A stretch of DNA of 57,758 nt from Erythrobacter sp. UBA1916 (GCA_002337385.1 DDFY01000003.1:1-57758), one strand, 5' to 3'; positions 35,410-44,365 are shown, numbered from the stretch's first letter. Numbers and translations: made by a program. Notes: a model not told the origin generated them from the letters alone.

Positions 35410-36430
35410 CTGCTAGCAACCCCACACTCATCGCGTAGTAATTCGAGCAGTTATATTCGAGGATAACCCTATAATTCTGAGTTAAGAGATACCCCGGCGC
35501 AGCCGGACCATCGGGCTCAAACAGCGCGACAAGCACGTCATCACCGATCGGCGCCATCGGCGTGATGCCCCGTTCCTTCCACTCACGCACGGTGAGCCAG
35601 CGGCTGTGACGCGCGTGAACACGCGGGCAAACGGGCGCAACAGTGTCGCTCTCGATCCCGCTGCGGTCTGCCGAATTGGGGACATAGGCGCGCACCGCCC
35701 AAGGCTGGCCGGGCCGCCAACCAGCATCGCGGAAATAGTTGGCAATCGAATGGAGAGTGTCGGCTCGCGAATTCCAGATATCGCGCACTCCGTCTCCGTC
35801 GCCATCGCGCGCAAGGCGCAGATAGACGCTCGGTAAAAACTGCGGGTTGCCGAAAGCGCCCGCCCAGCTGCCCACCAGGCTTGAACGCGGAATGCCGCTA
35901 TCAGCGATCTTGAGCACATCGATCAGCTCACGCTCGAACAGCTCGCGGCGGCGTCCTTCCCAGGCCAGAGTCGCCAGTGACCGCGGCAGGTCGAACGAGC
36001 CCTTCACCGCGCCATAGGCCGTCTCGTGCCCCCAGATCGCGACGAGATACTGCGCGGGAACGCCATATTCGCGCTCCACCTCAGTGGCCAGCGAGCCAAG
36101 CGAGCGATAGGCCGAGCGCCCGCCATTGATCCGCGCCTGCGAATTGTGGCGCGCGATATAGTTGGCCATCGAGGGAAAGCCGGTGCTGGTGGTGCTACCA
36201 CTCGATGAAACGTTATCGTTGTCGAGCGCCATGACGCGCTCGTTAGGCGTCATCCCGGCAAATACGCTGGACACCGTAGCCGCACTCACGCCTTCGCTGC
36301 GCGCCTTCGCGCCTACACTGGCGAGGTAGTCGGGGAAGCTCTCCTGCTGGGCGGAAGCTGCGCTTCCGAACGAGGCGAGAAGGGAAAACGCGGCGGCCGA
36401 AGCAAGCAATCTGATAGTCATGCGAGACAT
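35393..36430 (-). CDS. MltB-type lytic murein transglycosylase
   Basis: 345 residues with a Sec signal peptide (LLASAAAFSLLASFGSAASA) and the MltB/SltB1 fold: EYGVPAQYLVAIWGHETAYG with catalytic Glu136, SLATLAWEGRRRELFERELI, GSWAGAFGNPQFLPSVYLRLARDGDGDG and SIANYFRDAGW. It cleaves the MurNAc-GlcNAc bond to leave 1,6-anhydro ends. The C-terminal 70 residues (VREWKERGITPM, LLTQNYRVILEYNCSNYYA) complete the family. No lipobox is seen, so it is probably soluble in the periplasm. The next gene, rlpA-like, overlaps it by 17 bases, pairing two glycan-binding proteins in one transcript. Confidence 0.93.
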   Translation of the reverse strand: MSRMTIRLLASAAAFSLLASFGSAASAQQESFPDYLASVGAKARSEGVSAATVSSVFAGMTPNERVMALDNDNVSSSGSTTSTGFPSMANYIARHNSQARINGGRSAYRSLGSLATEVEREYGVPAQYLVAIWGHETAYGAVKGSFDLPRSLATLAWEGRRRELFERELIDVLKIADSGIPRSSLVGSWAGAFGNPQFLPSVYLRLARDGDGDGVRDIWNSRADTLHSIANYFRDAGWRPGQPWAVRAYVPNSADRSGIESDTVAPVCPRVHARHSRWLTVREWKERGITPMAPIGDDVLVALFEPDGPAAPGYLLTQNYRVILEYNCSNYYAMSVGLLADEIIQ

Positions 36431-36499
36431 CTTAGGCTGCCTGGCAGGCGGGGCAAACGGCTATTTGCCCACACCCACTCGGCTTGGCGCAAACTTCGG

Positions 36500-37360
36500 T
36501 CAGTCAGCGTATGGCGGCTGCATGCCGGGATTCTCCGCCAGCATCTCGGCGAAGGGTTTGAAGCCGCAGTTATCCTCTTCGCAATAGGTTGCCGTGTGCA
36601 CGTAACGGATCTTGCCATCTTCGATGCGGAAAGTGTGGCTGTCGGGCCGGCCACTGGCGCCGAAATCGAGGAACACGTTCACCGCGCCCTTTGCCTCATC
36701 GACGATATAGCGACGATTCGTCAGTTCAACGCCCGAGGGCACGCCGACGTTGCAGCTGTCGGTCTCCGCACCCGTGCCAGTGTAGACACCGCCCTCTAGC
36801 CGCGCGCAGGGTGTGCCCCAAGGAACCTCGACATCGGGATCGTTGAACAGGTCAAGATAGGCATCGGCAGCGGCGATCAGCTCTTCGCGCGTGTTGCGTT
36901 CAACCTCGGGGATTTCGCTCCAGTCCTCGCGGCGGGCATATTCGTAGGTCGCGTTGGCATCGAACAGCCAGTCACCCTCGTCGGTAACGATGTTGTCGAA
37001 CGGGCCGACACCAAAGAAACCGTTGCCGATCTGGGTCGCGGCCACGATGGGACGCTCCTCATCGAGCATCACGCTTTCGACATAGACCTTGCACTGCGTG
37101 GTATCGAGCAAGGCCATGTGCCAGTCGACCTCGCGTTCCGGATAAAGGAAGCTGCCAAGCGAAGAACGCTTGCCATTTTCGTTATAGTCGACCCATTCGC
37201 CGAGCTTCATGGTCATCATCGTGCCCTGCTCGATCGCCTCGACCCAGTCGTCGGCAATGCCCTGCAGCATGGCGCGATCGCACCCGCCTTGAGCGGCAGC
37301 AGGCGATGCCACAGCCATGGCCACGCCAGCGAAAAGGAATGCAGAAATCTTGCGAACCAT
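36500..37360 (-). CDS. Secreted protein, DUF8021-like, unknown function
   Basis: 286 residues from ATG 37360, which has AGAGAGG at a suitable distance (an ATG at 37372 touches it). A signal peptide (VRKISAFLFAGVAMAVASPAAA) precedes a mature domain with an NTF2-like feel: CDRAMLQGIADDWVEAIEQG at the start and ELIAAADAYLDLFNDPDVEVPW later, then FLDFGASGRPDSHTFRIEDG and RYVHTATYCEEDNCGFKPF. Such repeats of a snoaL/NTF2-type shape occur in secreted DUF8021 proteins. Enzymatic activity is not known. Upstream of it lie two dyads (37383-37439). It stands alone, 69 bases before the mltB-like gene. Confidence 0.7.
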   Translation of the reverse strand: MVRKISAFLFAGVAMAVASPAAAQGGCDRAMLQGIADDWVEAIEQGTMMTMKLGEWVDYNENGKRSSLGSFLYPEREVDWHMALLDTTQCKVYVESVMLDEERPIVAATQIGNGFFGVGPFDNIVTDEGDWLFDANATYEYARREDWSEIPEVERNTREELIAAADAYLDLFNDPDVEVPWGTPCARLEGGVYTGTGAETDSCNVGVPSGVELTNRRYIVDEAKGAVNVFLDFGASGRPDSHTFRIEDGKIRYVHTATYCEEDNCGFKPFAEMLAENPGMQPPYAD

Positions 37361-37382
37361 GATCGGTATCATCCTCTCTCTA

Positions 37383-37439
37383 CGCACTTTAGTGCGCTAA
37401 ATCCCCGCGGCGTCTGAACGCCCATGTCCAGCATGGGCG
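37383..37439. promoter_or_regulatory. Two inverted repeats upstream of a secreted-protein gene
   Basis: The first, CGCACT-TT-AGTGCG at 37383-37396, lies 23 bases before the start of the secreted-protein gene and could be an operator for a dimeric repressor. The second, CGCCCATG-TCCAG-CATGGGCG at 37419-37439, is an eight-base perfect stem with a five-base loop. The remainder of the 260-base gap to tRNA-Ser shows no gene. Neither repeat is followed by a T-run, so simple terminators are unlikely. Confidence 0.4.
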
Positions 37440-37620
37440 GCCATGTCGTGCCACTTAGGTGGCGGCCGCCACATTGTTGCTTCTTGCCTTCGATAGCCAA
37501 TGGGCAAAACCGTGTCATCAACAAGTTGACCCAGTCAAGATCACTTCCCGGCCAGCGCATTTTCAACAGGCATGATGACAATCGCCTGAATTGCGGCTAG
37601 CGCGCCTCGACCGACTCCAC

Positions 37621-37710
37621 GGACAGGTGGCAGAGCGGTTGAATGCACCGGTCTTGAAAACCGGCGAGGATGCAAGTCCTCCGTGGGTTCGAATCCCACC
37701 CTGTCCGCCA
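37621..37710 (+). tRNA. tRNA-Ser (anticodon TGA)
   Basis: A 90-base class II tRNA: acceptor GGACAGG paired with CCTGTCC, D-loop GGCAGAGCGGTTGAATG, anticodon stem CCGGT/ACCGG with loop CTTGAAA giving TGA (37655-37657), a long variable arm (GCGAGGATGCAAGTCCTCCG), T-loop TTCGAATC, discriminator G and an encoded CCA. It reads UCA and related Ser codons. It ends 17 bases before the convergent lpdA stop. Confidence 0.97.
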
Positions 37711-37727
37711 CCTGCTAAATGCTCAGA

Positions 37728-39140
37728 TCATACGTGGACCACGCGGCCATAGGCGGCGAGCACGCTCTCGTGCATCGATTCCGAGATCGTCGGGTGCGGG
37801 AACACCGTCTGCATCAGCTCCACCTCGGTGGTTTCAAGCGTCTTGCCGATCACATAACCCTGGATCATCTCGGTCACTTCCGCGCCCACCATATGCGCGC
37901 CCAGCAGTTCGCCGGTGGCAGCATCGAACACGGTCTTCACGAAGCCCTCGGGCTCGCCCAGTGCAATCGCCTTGCCGTTGCCGATGAAGGGGAAGTTGCC
38001 GACCTTCACCTTGTAGCCAGCTTCCTTGGCCTTGGCCTCGGTCATGCCGACCGACGCCACCTGCGGGTGGCAATAGGTGCAGCCGGGGATGTTGTTGCGG
38101 TCAAGCCCGTGCGGGTGGACGTCCTTGTTGCCCAGCTCCTGCGCGATGGCCTCGGCGGCGGTCACGCCTTCGTGACTTGCCTTGTGCGCCAGCCACGGTC
38201 CGGGCGTGCAGTCGCCAATCGCCCACAGGCCCTTGGTCTTGGTGCGACCGAGATCGTCGATCTGGATGAAGCCGCGATCGAGCTCGGCGAACTTGTCGAT
38301 GCCGATGTTCTCGGTGTTGGGCACGATGCCCACGGCCGAAATCACGTGGCTGTAGGTCTCGGTCGAAACCTTGCCCGCCTTGTCCTTAATCGTGACCTTC
38401 ACGTCCTTGTCGCTGGCCTTGACCTCCTGCACGGCGGCCTCGGTCAGGATCGTCATGCCCTGCTTGGTCAGCGCCTTGGTCATGAAGGTGGAGACGTCCT
38501 TGTCCTCCACCGGCATGATCCGGTCGAGCATTTCGACCACGGTCACATCGACACCCATGTCGTTATAAAAGCTGGCGAATTCAACGCCGATCGCGCCCGA
38601 GCCCATGACAAGCAGCTTGGTCGGCATTTCCTTGGGCGTCATCGCGTGGCGATAGGTCCACACGCGCTTGCCGTCGACCGGGGCGAAGGGCAGTTCACGT
38701 GCGCGCGCGCCGGTGGCGACGATCACGTGCTTGGCCGAGATCGTCTCGATGCCCTTCTCGCCCTTCACCTCGATGGAGGTGGCGCTCTTAAGGGTGCCCT
38801 CGCCCATGTGGACGGTGATCTTGTTCTTCTTCATCAGGTGCGTGACGCCCTGATTGAGCTGCTTGGCAACGCCCCGGCTGCGCTTCACCACGGCTTCCAG
38901 ATCGGCCTCGATGGCGCCTGCGATCTTCAGACCATAGTCCTTGGCATGCTGGGCATAGTGCAGGATCTCGGCGGACCGGAGCAGCGCCTTGGTGGGGATA
39001 CAGCCCCAGTTGAGGCAAATTCCGCCGAGCAGTTCGCGCTCGACGATGGCGGTCTTCAGGCCCAGCTGCGCGGCGCGAATTGCGGCCACGTAGCCGCCGG
39101 GTCCGCTGCCGAGGACGATTACGTCATATTGCTCTGCCAC
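37728..39140 (-). CDS. lpdA: Dihydrolipoyl dehydrogenase
   Basis: 470 residues of the pyridine nucleotide-disulfide oxidoreductase family: FAD-binding VLGSGPGGYVAAIRAAQ, redox pair in GGICLNWGCIPTKALL, NAD-binding VMGSGAIGVEFASFYNDMGV, and the C-terminal HPTISESMHE with the His-Glu dyad. It is the E3 component, reoxidising dihydrolipoamide on PdhC (pdhC is three genes upstream in the same operon) and other 2-oxo acid complexes. The start is ATG 39140, 11 bases after the thioesterase gene. Confidence 0.97.
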   Translation of the reverse strand: MAEQYDVIVLGSGPGGYVAAIRAAQLGLKTAIVERELLGGICLNWGCIPTKALLRSAEILHYAQHAKDYGLKIAGAIEADLEAVVKRSRGVAKQLNQGVTHLMKKNKITVHMGEGTLKSATSIEVKGEKGIETISAKHVIVATGARARELPFAPVDGKRVWTYRHAMTPKEMPTKLLVMGSGAIGVEFASFYNDMGVDVTVVEMLDRIMPVEDKDVSTFMTKALTKQGMTILTEAAVQEVKASDKDVKVTIKDKAGKVSTETYSHVISAVGIVPNTENIGIDKFAELDRGFIQIDDLGRTKTKGLWAIGDCTPGPWLAHKASHEGVTAAEAIAQELGNKDVHPHGLDRNNIPGCTYCHPQVASVGMTEAKAKEAGYKVKVGNFPFIGNGKAIALGEPEGFVKTVFDAATGELLGAHMVGAEVTEMIQGYVIGKTLETTEVELMQTVFPHPTISESMHESVLAAYGRVVHV

Positions 39141-39151
39141 GTCTTGAACTC

Positions 39152-39538
39152 CTAAGCTTTAATCGGGCGCGGTCGGCCCTCGTTATCGATCGCCACGAAG
39201 GTGAATTTCGCCTGCGTCACCTTGCAAGCTTCTTCTGAATGCCGCTCGCGCCGCCAGGCCTCGACCGCGATAATCATCGAAGTGCGGCCGACCTTCTCGA
39301 TCTCGGTATAGACCGAGACCTCACAGCCGACCTTCACCGGCTGCAGAAACTGCATCCCGTCCATCGCCACGGTCACTGCGCGGCCCTTGGAATGGCGCGC
39401 GGCGGTAAGCCCCGCTGCGTTGTCCATGATGCTCACCAGCCAGCCGCCGAAGATATCGCCATAGGCGTTGGTGTCGCGCGGCATGCAAGTGACGCGGATG
39501 GCGGGGTCGCGACCGGCGAGAATCTCTTTATCCGTCAC
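39152..39538 (-). CDS. YciA-type acyl-CoA thioesterase
   Basis: 128 residues of hotdog fold with the YciA/BFIT signature NAYGDIFGGWLVSIMDNAAG, in which the Asp is catalytic, and VAMDGMQFLQPVKVG and VGRTSMIIAVEAWRRE. YciA enzymes cleave a broad range of acyl-CoAs and may manage CoA pools. Its place between pdhC and lpdA suggests a link to acetyl-CoA supply, by inference only. It overlaps the upstream lipoprotein stop by four bases. Confidence 0.9.
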   Translation of the reverse strand: MTDKEILAGRDPAIRVTCMPRDTNAYGDIFGGWLVSIMDNAAGLTAARHSKGRAVTVAMDGMQFLQPVKVGCEVSVYTEIEKVGRTSMIIAVEAWRRERHSEEACKVTQAKFTFVAIDNEGRPRPIKA

Positions 39539-40038
39539 GGCAAACGCTGCAGTTCGAGCGTCACCCCGTCATACCATGGCAGGGTGAGGCTATCATCGCC
39601 GGAGAGGCGGGTCTGTTCGCCTGGCGGGCCGAACGTGGTGTCGCCCGCGCAGGTGATCGCAACGGTCTCGCTTGTGTCGCCCGGCACGATCTGCGGATAC
39701 TCGCAAGCGTCACGGAAAGAGAAATATTGCGGATCGTCACCATCGATGTGCGGCCCGGTCCAGAGGATCTCGTCGCTCGTGATCGTCAGCTCGAGCCCCT
39801 TAAGCGCATCGAGCTCGGCCGAGCCGTAGGCCTGCACCGGTCCATCGGGGTTGCTCAGGCTGGCCTTGCGCACCACCCAGTCGCCCCAGATTTCCCCCAT
39901 CGCAGGTTCGCCGGGCGCCACGGCCTCTGCCGAAGGTACCGCTTCAGCAGGTGCAGGCGCATCGCCTTCGCCCTGCCCGCCGCAAGCGGCCAGCAGCAGC
40001 GCCGCTGCCGAACACCCGACCCACCGCAACGCAGCCAC
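39535..40038 (-). CDS. Predicted lipoprotein of unknown function
   Basis: 167 residues with a signal sequence ending in lipobox LLAAC (Cys19), then a Pro/Ala/Glu-rich linker and a compact region with IWGDWVVRKASLS, ELTITSDEILWTGPH and DACEYPQIVPGDTSETVAITC. The two cysteines may form a disulfide. The shape resembles small META/lipocalin-like envelope lipoproteins, but I recognise no named family. It lies between pdhC and the thioesterase with 5-base spacing and a 4-base overlap, so it is part of that operon without an evident metabolic role. Confidence 0.7.
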   Translation of the reverse strand: MAALRWVGCSAAALLLAACGGQGEGDAPAPAEAVPSAEAVAPGEPAMGEIWGDWVVRKASLSNPDGPVQAYGSAELDALKGLELTITSDEILWTGPHIDGDDPQYFSFRDACEYPQIVPGDTSETVAITCAGDTTFGPPGEQTRLSGDDSLTLPWYDGVTLELQRLP

Positions 40039-40043
40039 AGCGA

Positions 40044-41345
40044 TCAGGCCACCAGCCCCAGCGGGTTCTCGATCAATTCCTTGAACACCTTCATCAGCTG
40101 CGCCCCGTCCGCACCGTCGATGGCGCGGTGGTCGAAGCTGCCGGTGGCGCTCATCACGGTGGCTACGCCCAGCGCGTCGTCAACGATGTAGGGGCGCTTC
40201 TCGCCCGCACCGATAGCCATGATCATCGCCTGCGGCGGGTTGATCACTGCTTCGAACTGCTTGATCCCGAACATGCCCATGTTGGAAAGGCTGGCGGTGC
40301 CGCCCTGATACTCTTCGGGCTGGAGCTTGCCTTCCTTGGCGCGGGTAGCGAGATCCTTCATCTCGGTGGAGATCTTGCTCATAGCCTTGGCCCCGGCATC
40401 CTTGATGATCGGGGTGATAAGGCCGTTGGGAATGCTGACCGCCACTGAGATATCGGCGCGTTCGAACTTGAGCAGGCTGTCGCCCGCGAACTGCACATTG
40501 CACACCGGCACGGTTTCCAGCGACTTGGCCAGCGCCTTGATCAGCATGTCGTTCACGCTGAGCTTCACGCCCTGTGGTTCGAGCGCCTTGTTCAGCTCGC
40601 CGCGCAGCTTGAGCAGCGCATCGAGGCGAATGTCGACGGTGAGATAGATGTGCGGGACGGTCTGCTTGCTCTCGGTAAGGCGGCGCGCGATGGTCTTGCG
40701 CATGTTCGAGAGCTTCTCGACCTCGTGCGGGATGCCAAAGTCCTGCGCGGCGGCGGGGGCCGGAGTGGGCGCAGGCGAAGCGGCAGGCGCGGAGGCCGCC
40801 GGAGCGGGCGCAGCACCGGGCTGTGCGCTTTCGACGTCGGCCTTCACGATACGGCCATTGGGGCCCGAGCCCTTCACACCCGCAAGATCGACGCCCTTCT
40901 GTTCGGCAATGCGGCGGGCCAGCGGCGAGGCCACAATGCGCTCACCCGAAGGCGCGGGAGCGGCGGCAGGAGCCGCCGGAGCAGGTGCCGCGGCGGGAGC
41001 TGGTGACGGAGCAGGCGATGCTTCGGCTGCTGGAGCGGGAGCCGGGGATGGCGCAGGCGCAGCCCCGCCCTCAGTAATCGGTTCGACCGAGCCAGCGTCC
41101 TCGCCATCTTCCGCGAGCGTGGCGATGATGGTGCCGACCTTGACGCCTTCGGCCCCTTCGTCGACCTGGATGTGGGCGATCACGCCTTCATCCACAGCCT
41201 CGAATTCCATCGTTGCCTTGTCGGTCTCGATTTCGGCCATGATGTCACCGGCGGACACGCTGTCGCCCACTTTCACTAGCCACTTGGCCAGTGTCCCTTC
41301 TTCCATGGTGGGCGAAAGGGCGGGCATCTTGATCGCAATCGGCAT
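40044..41345 (-). CDS. pdhC: Pyruvate dehydrogenase E2, dihydrolipoamide acetyltransferase
   Basis: 433 residues from ATG 41345. One lipoyl domain (IETDKATMEFEAVDEG, lipoyl Lys43), an Ala/Pro-rich swinging linker, a peripheral subunit-binding domain (VASPLARRIAEQKGVDL, GSGPNGRIVKADV), a second linker and a catalytic domain with FDHRAIDGADGAQL (HxxxDG). It transfers acetyl groups to CoA. pdhA and pdhB are not in the window, so in this genome they lie elsewhere. LipA at 14551 would make the cofactor. It heads pdhC-lipoprotein-thioesterase-lpdA and diverges from the stress protein gene. Confidence 0.96.
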   Translation of the reverse strand: MPIAIKMPALSPTMEEGTLAKWLVKVGDSVSAGDIMAEIETDKATMEFEAVDEGVIAHIQVDEGAEGVKVGTIIATLAEDGEDAGSVEPITEGGAAPAPSPAPAPAAEASPAPSPAPAAAPAPAAPAAAPAPSGERIVASPLARRIAEQKGVDLAGVKGSGPNGRIVKADVESAQPGAAPAPAASAPAASPAPTPAPAAAQDFGIPHEVEKLSNMRKTIARRLTESKQTVPHIYLTVDIRLDALLKLRGELNKALEPQGVKLSVNDMLIKALAKSLETVPVCNVQFAGDSLLKFERADISVAVSIPNGLITPIIKDAGAKAMSKISTEMKDLATRAKEGKLQPEEYQGGTASLSNMGMFGIKQFEAVINPPQAMIMAIGAGEKRPYIVDDALGVATVMSATGSFDHRAIDGADGAQLMKVFKELIENPLGLVA

Positions 41346-41500
41346 GGTCTGAAGCGTTTCCCTACTGGATTTTGTCGCTGCTCCCCTCTGGCCAATTTGC
41401 GCCCGCCAAGCAAGGGGCAGAGGCGCTCTGCCGCATCGCATCTTGCGTAAACCGTGAATTGTCTCGATATTCCAGCACCGGGGAAGAGAGAACAAACACG

Positions 41501-41950
41501 ATGCGCGTCTATCTGGCTATTGTCGATGAAACCGAAGAATCGCGGGTATCGCTGCACTTTGCAGCACGCCGCGCGGCCAAGACCGGCGGCGTGGTGCAGA
41601 TCCTCGCGCTGGTGCCCAAGCAGGGATTTAACGCCTTCGGCGGGGTGCAGGCCACCATCGAGGAAGAAGCGCGCGACCGGGCCGAAGTGCTCGCTTCAAG
41701 CGCGGCGGGCGAGTTGATGGACGAGATGGGCAAAATGCCGCAGATCGCCGTGCGCACCAACGAGGAAGGCGTGATTTCCAACTATCTCGCCGAACATCCT
41801 GAAATCGCTGCACTGGTTCTGGGCGCAGCGGCGGAAGGCCCGCCGGGACCGTTGGTGGCGCACTTCACCGCGAGATCGGGCAGCCTGCCCTGCCCTCTGT
41901 TCATCGTACCGGGCGGGCTAAGCCACGAAGATCTCGAACGGCTGAGCTAG
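41501..41950 (+). CDS. Universal stress protein UspA-type
   Basis: 149 residues from ATG 41501, behind GAAGAGAG. An alpha/beta USP fold: MRVYLAIVDETEESRVSLHFAA (with the conserved early Asp), VVQILALVPKQGF, EHPEIAALVLGAAAEGPPGPL and CPLFIVPGG at the end. The nucleotide-binding G-2x-G-9x-G(S/T) motif is only loosely matched (GAAAEGPPGPLVAHFTARSG). Its role is likely stress adaptation, unspecified. It diverges from pdhC (155 bases apart) and is convergent with rnr, five bases from its stop. Confidence 0.85.
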   Translation: MRVYLAIVDETEESRVSLHFAARRAAKTGGVVQILALVPKQGFNAFGGVQATIEEEARDRAEVLASSAAGELMDEMGKMPQIAVRTNEEGVISNYLAEHPEIAALVLGAAAEGPPGPLVAHFTARSGSLPCPLFIVPGGLSHEDLERLS

Positions 41951-41955
41951 AGCCG

Positions 41956-44247
41956 CTACTTCTTCTTGCCGCGCCCCTGATGGCGCACGTTGCCGGGCCG
42001 CCCGCGTTGGCCGACCTGATGCTTTCCCTGATGATCGCGCTTTACCCGCGCCTTCTTCTCGGGCCGCTTGCCGCGCGGTTCTACTCGCTTGCCGCCGTAG
42101 CCACCCTCAGGCAGTTCGAACTTCAATGCGCCGGTCAGCGGGTTGGCCTCGGCCAGCCGCAGTTCGAGCATGTCGCCCACGGCATAGACCGTGCCGCTAT
42201 TCTCTCCCACCAGCCGATGGCCGCCCTCGTCATGCGAGAAATACTCGCGGCCCAGCGTCGAGACCGGGACCAGCCCGTCGCCGCCAAGTTCCACGATTGT
42301 GGCGAAGAATCCAAACTTCTGCACCCCAGTGATCCGCGTTCGGAAAACCTCGCCGACCTTGCCCGAAAGCCAAGCCGCGACATATCGGTCGATGGTGTCA
42401 CGCTCAGCCTCCATCGCGCGGCGCTCGGTCTGTGAGATGGCGTCGGTGATCTTGGAGAGGTCCGCCCGGTCCTGCTCGGCAAGACCTGACTTGTCCGGGA
42501 TCTGGCCCTTGGGCGCGGGTTGCTCCAACCCGAAGGTGTCGACCAGCGCGCGGTGAACCAGGAGGTCCGAATAGCGGCGGATCGGCGAGGTGAAATGCGC
42601 GTAGGAACCAAGCGCCAAGCCGAAGTGGCCGGCGTTCTTCGGGCCGTAATAGGCCTGCGTCTGGCTGCGCAGCACGGCCTCCATCACCAGCGCCTTTTCG
42701 CCCGGATCGGACACGTCCTTGATCATCCGGTTGAACAGGCCCGGCGTGATAACCTGCCCCAAAGCCAGATTCTTGCCGATGGAGTCGAAATAGTCGCGCA
42801 GGGCGATCAGCTTGTCGCGGGTCGGCGGCTCGTGCACGCGGTAAACCACGGGCGAGGCCTTGCTCTCCAGCGCCTTGGCCGCCGCGACATTGGCCGCGAT
42901 CATGAAGTCCTCAACCACCCGGTGCGCATCGAGCCGCTCGCGCACGGCGATATCGGCAATGCGCCCCTTCTCGTCGAGCATGACGCGCCGCTCGGGCAGG
43001 TCGAGTTCAAGCGGATCACGGGCGGAGCGTGCGCTGGCGAGCAGCTTCCACGCGGCCCAAAGGTGAGTGAGGTTCTCGCCCGCCTTGCCCGCGTCGATCC
43101 GCCCCTGCGCATCCTCGTAAGCCATCACCTCGGAAATGCGGACCAAGGCGCGGGTGAAGCGCCAGTCGGTGATCTTGCCGTCCGCGCCAATCGTCAGGTG
43201 GCAGACCATCGAGGCGCGATCGACACCTTCCTTGAGCGAGCAGACATCGGCCGAAAGCACTTCAGGCAGCATCGGCACCACCCGGTCGGGGAAATAGACC
43301 GAATTGCCGCGCTTCCTCGCCTCGCGGTCGATTTCGCCGCCGGGGCGGACATAGAACGACACGTCGGCAATCGCGACCACGGCGCGAAAGCCGCCCTTGT
43401 CGTCGGGCTCGGCCCAGATCGCGTCGTCGTGGTCACGCGCATCGGCGGGGTCGATGGCGACGATGGGCAGATGCCGCAGGTCTTCGCGCTTGTCCTCGCT
43501 GAGCGGGAGCTTCGCGGCTGCCTGTGCCTCGGCGAGCGTCTCCTCGAGGAAAATGTTCGGGATGCCGTGCTTGTGGATCGCGATCAGCGAATAGCTGCGC
43601 GGCGCGAGCGGATCGCCCAGCACCTCGACCACCTTCGCCGTCGAGCGCGCGCCGCGCCCGACCGGCTCGGCCAGCACCAGTTGGCCTTCCTCGGCCTGCC
43701 CGCGATCGGAAACGCGCGTCGCATTGCGAATGCGCTTGTCCACCGGCGCAAGCCACACACCGCCCGCATTATCCAGCTCGATCACACCGAGCAGCGAATC
43801 CTCGCGCGCGGGCAACTTCTTCATCGGGTGCGCGACCATGCCGCGTCCGGCTTCCTCGGTGCGAGCCAGCACCCGGTCACCCTTGCGCAGCGCGGCGAAA
43901 CGGCCCTTCTTCTCCAGCACGCGCAGACGCGGTGGCGGAGCGCCATCGTCGGGCTGCCAGGTGTCGGGAATGGCAATGGGCTCGCCGCCTTCGATATCGA
44001 CCACTCGCAGCACCGTGACCTTGGGCACGCCGCCCATGCGGTGATAGGCGCTCTTCTTGCCGTCGATCAGGCCTTCTTCGGCCATGTCCTTGAGCAATGC
44101 CTTGAGCAGGATCTTGTCCTGCGCGGTGAGGCGGAAGTGCTTGGCGATCTCGCGCTTGCCGACGGGCACTTCGGATGAGCGGATGAATTCCATGACCTGC
44201 TCTTTGCTGGGCAGGCCGGCGCGGCGCTTGAAGGGCTTCTTGTTCAA
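41956..44247 (-). CDS. rnr: Ribonuclease R
   Basis: 763 residues of the RNase II/R family: an N-terminal winged helix (SKEQVMEFIRSSEVPVGKRE), cold-shock domains, the RNB domain with IDPADARDHDDAIW (Asp266, Asp272, Asp274, Asp275) and VADVSFYVRPGG-like motif, an S1 domain (FRTRITGVQKFGFFATIVEL) and a Lys/Arg-rich tail that suits helicase-like unwinding. It degrades structured RNA 3' to 5', including rRNA and tmRNA-tagged messages. Start ATG 44247. The gap upstream holds a paired repeat. Confidence 0.96.
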   Translation of the reverse strand: MNKKPFKRRAGLPSKEQVMEFIRSSEVPVGKREIAKHFRLTAQDKILLKALLKDMAEEGLIDGKKSAYHRMGGVPKVTVLRVVDIEGGEPIAIPDTWQPDDGAPPPRLRVLEKKGRFAALRKGDRVLARTEEAGRGMVAHPMKKLPAREDSLLGVIELDNAGGVWLAPVDKRIRNATRVSDRGQAEEGQLVLAEPVGRGARSTAKVVEVLGDPLAPRSYSLIAIHKHGIPNIFLEETLAEAQAAAKLPLSEDKREDLRHLPIVAIDPADARDHDDAIWAEPDDKGGFRAVVAIADVSFYVRPGGEIDREARKRGNSVYFPDRVVPMLPEVLSADVCSLKEGVDRASMVCHLTIGADGKITDWRFTRALVRISEVMAYEDAQGRIDAGKAGENLTHLWAAWKLLASARSARDPLELDLPERRVMLDEKGRIADIAVRERLDAHRVVEDFMIAANVAAAKALESKASPVVYRVHEPPTRDKLIALRDYFDSIGKNLALGQVITPGLFNRMIKDVSDPGEKALVMEAVLRSQTQAYYGPKNAGHFGLALGSYAHFTSPIRRYSDLLVHRALVDTFGLEQPAPKGQIPDKSGLAEQDRADLSKITDAISQTERRAMEAERDTIDRYVAAWLSGKVGEVFRTRITGVQKFGFFATIVELGGDGLVPVSTLGREYFSHDEGGHRLVGENSGTVYAVGDMLELRLAEANPLTGALKFELPEGGYGGKRVEPRGKRPEKKARVKRDHQGKHQVGQRGRPGNVRHQGRGKKK

Positions 44248-44262
44248 AACATCTTTCCGTCT

Positions 44263-44347
44263 GGGCTGAGCCTGTCGTAGCCCTGCACTGTCTTTGTCCC
44301 CCGCGTGTGAAGGAAGTGCGGCCCTTCGACAAGCTCAGGGCGAGCGG
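44263..44347. repeat. Inverted pair of sphingomonad REP-like elements
   Basis: Two copies of an intergenic repeat stand head to head: one at 44263-44289 (minus orientation) and one at 44315-44347 with core CCTTCGACAAGCTCAGGG, separated by 25 bases. Their shared AGTGC(A/G)G and (C/G)ACA(A/G)GCTCAG words let the RNA fold into a long hairpin between the M28 peptidase gene and rnr. Another single copy is at 47896-47920. Such elements are abundant in sphingomonad genomes, from memory. Confidence 0.75.
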
Positions 44348-44365
44348 AAAGCGGGAACGGTGAGA

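Noticed and set aside
37719..39155. A 478-codon plus-strand frame opposite lpdA
   Set aside because: A mirror of lpdA codons; composition dominated by His, Leu, Gly and Asp, and no known motif.
40700..41060. Low-complexity Ala/Pro repeats that look like a tandem DNA repeat
   Set aside because: They encode the flexible linkers of the pyruvate dehydrogenase E2 protein, which are normally Ala/Pro-rich.
42520..44178. A 552-codon plus-strand frame opposite rnr
   Set aside because: Antisense shadow of the RNase R coding sequence without any recognisable domain.
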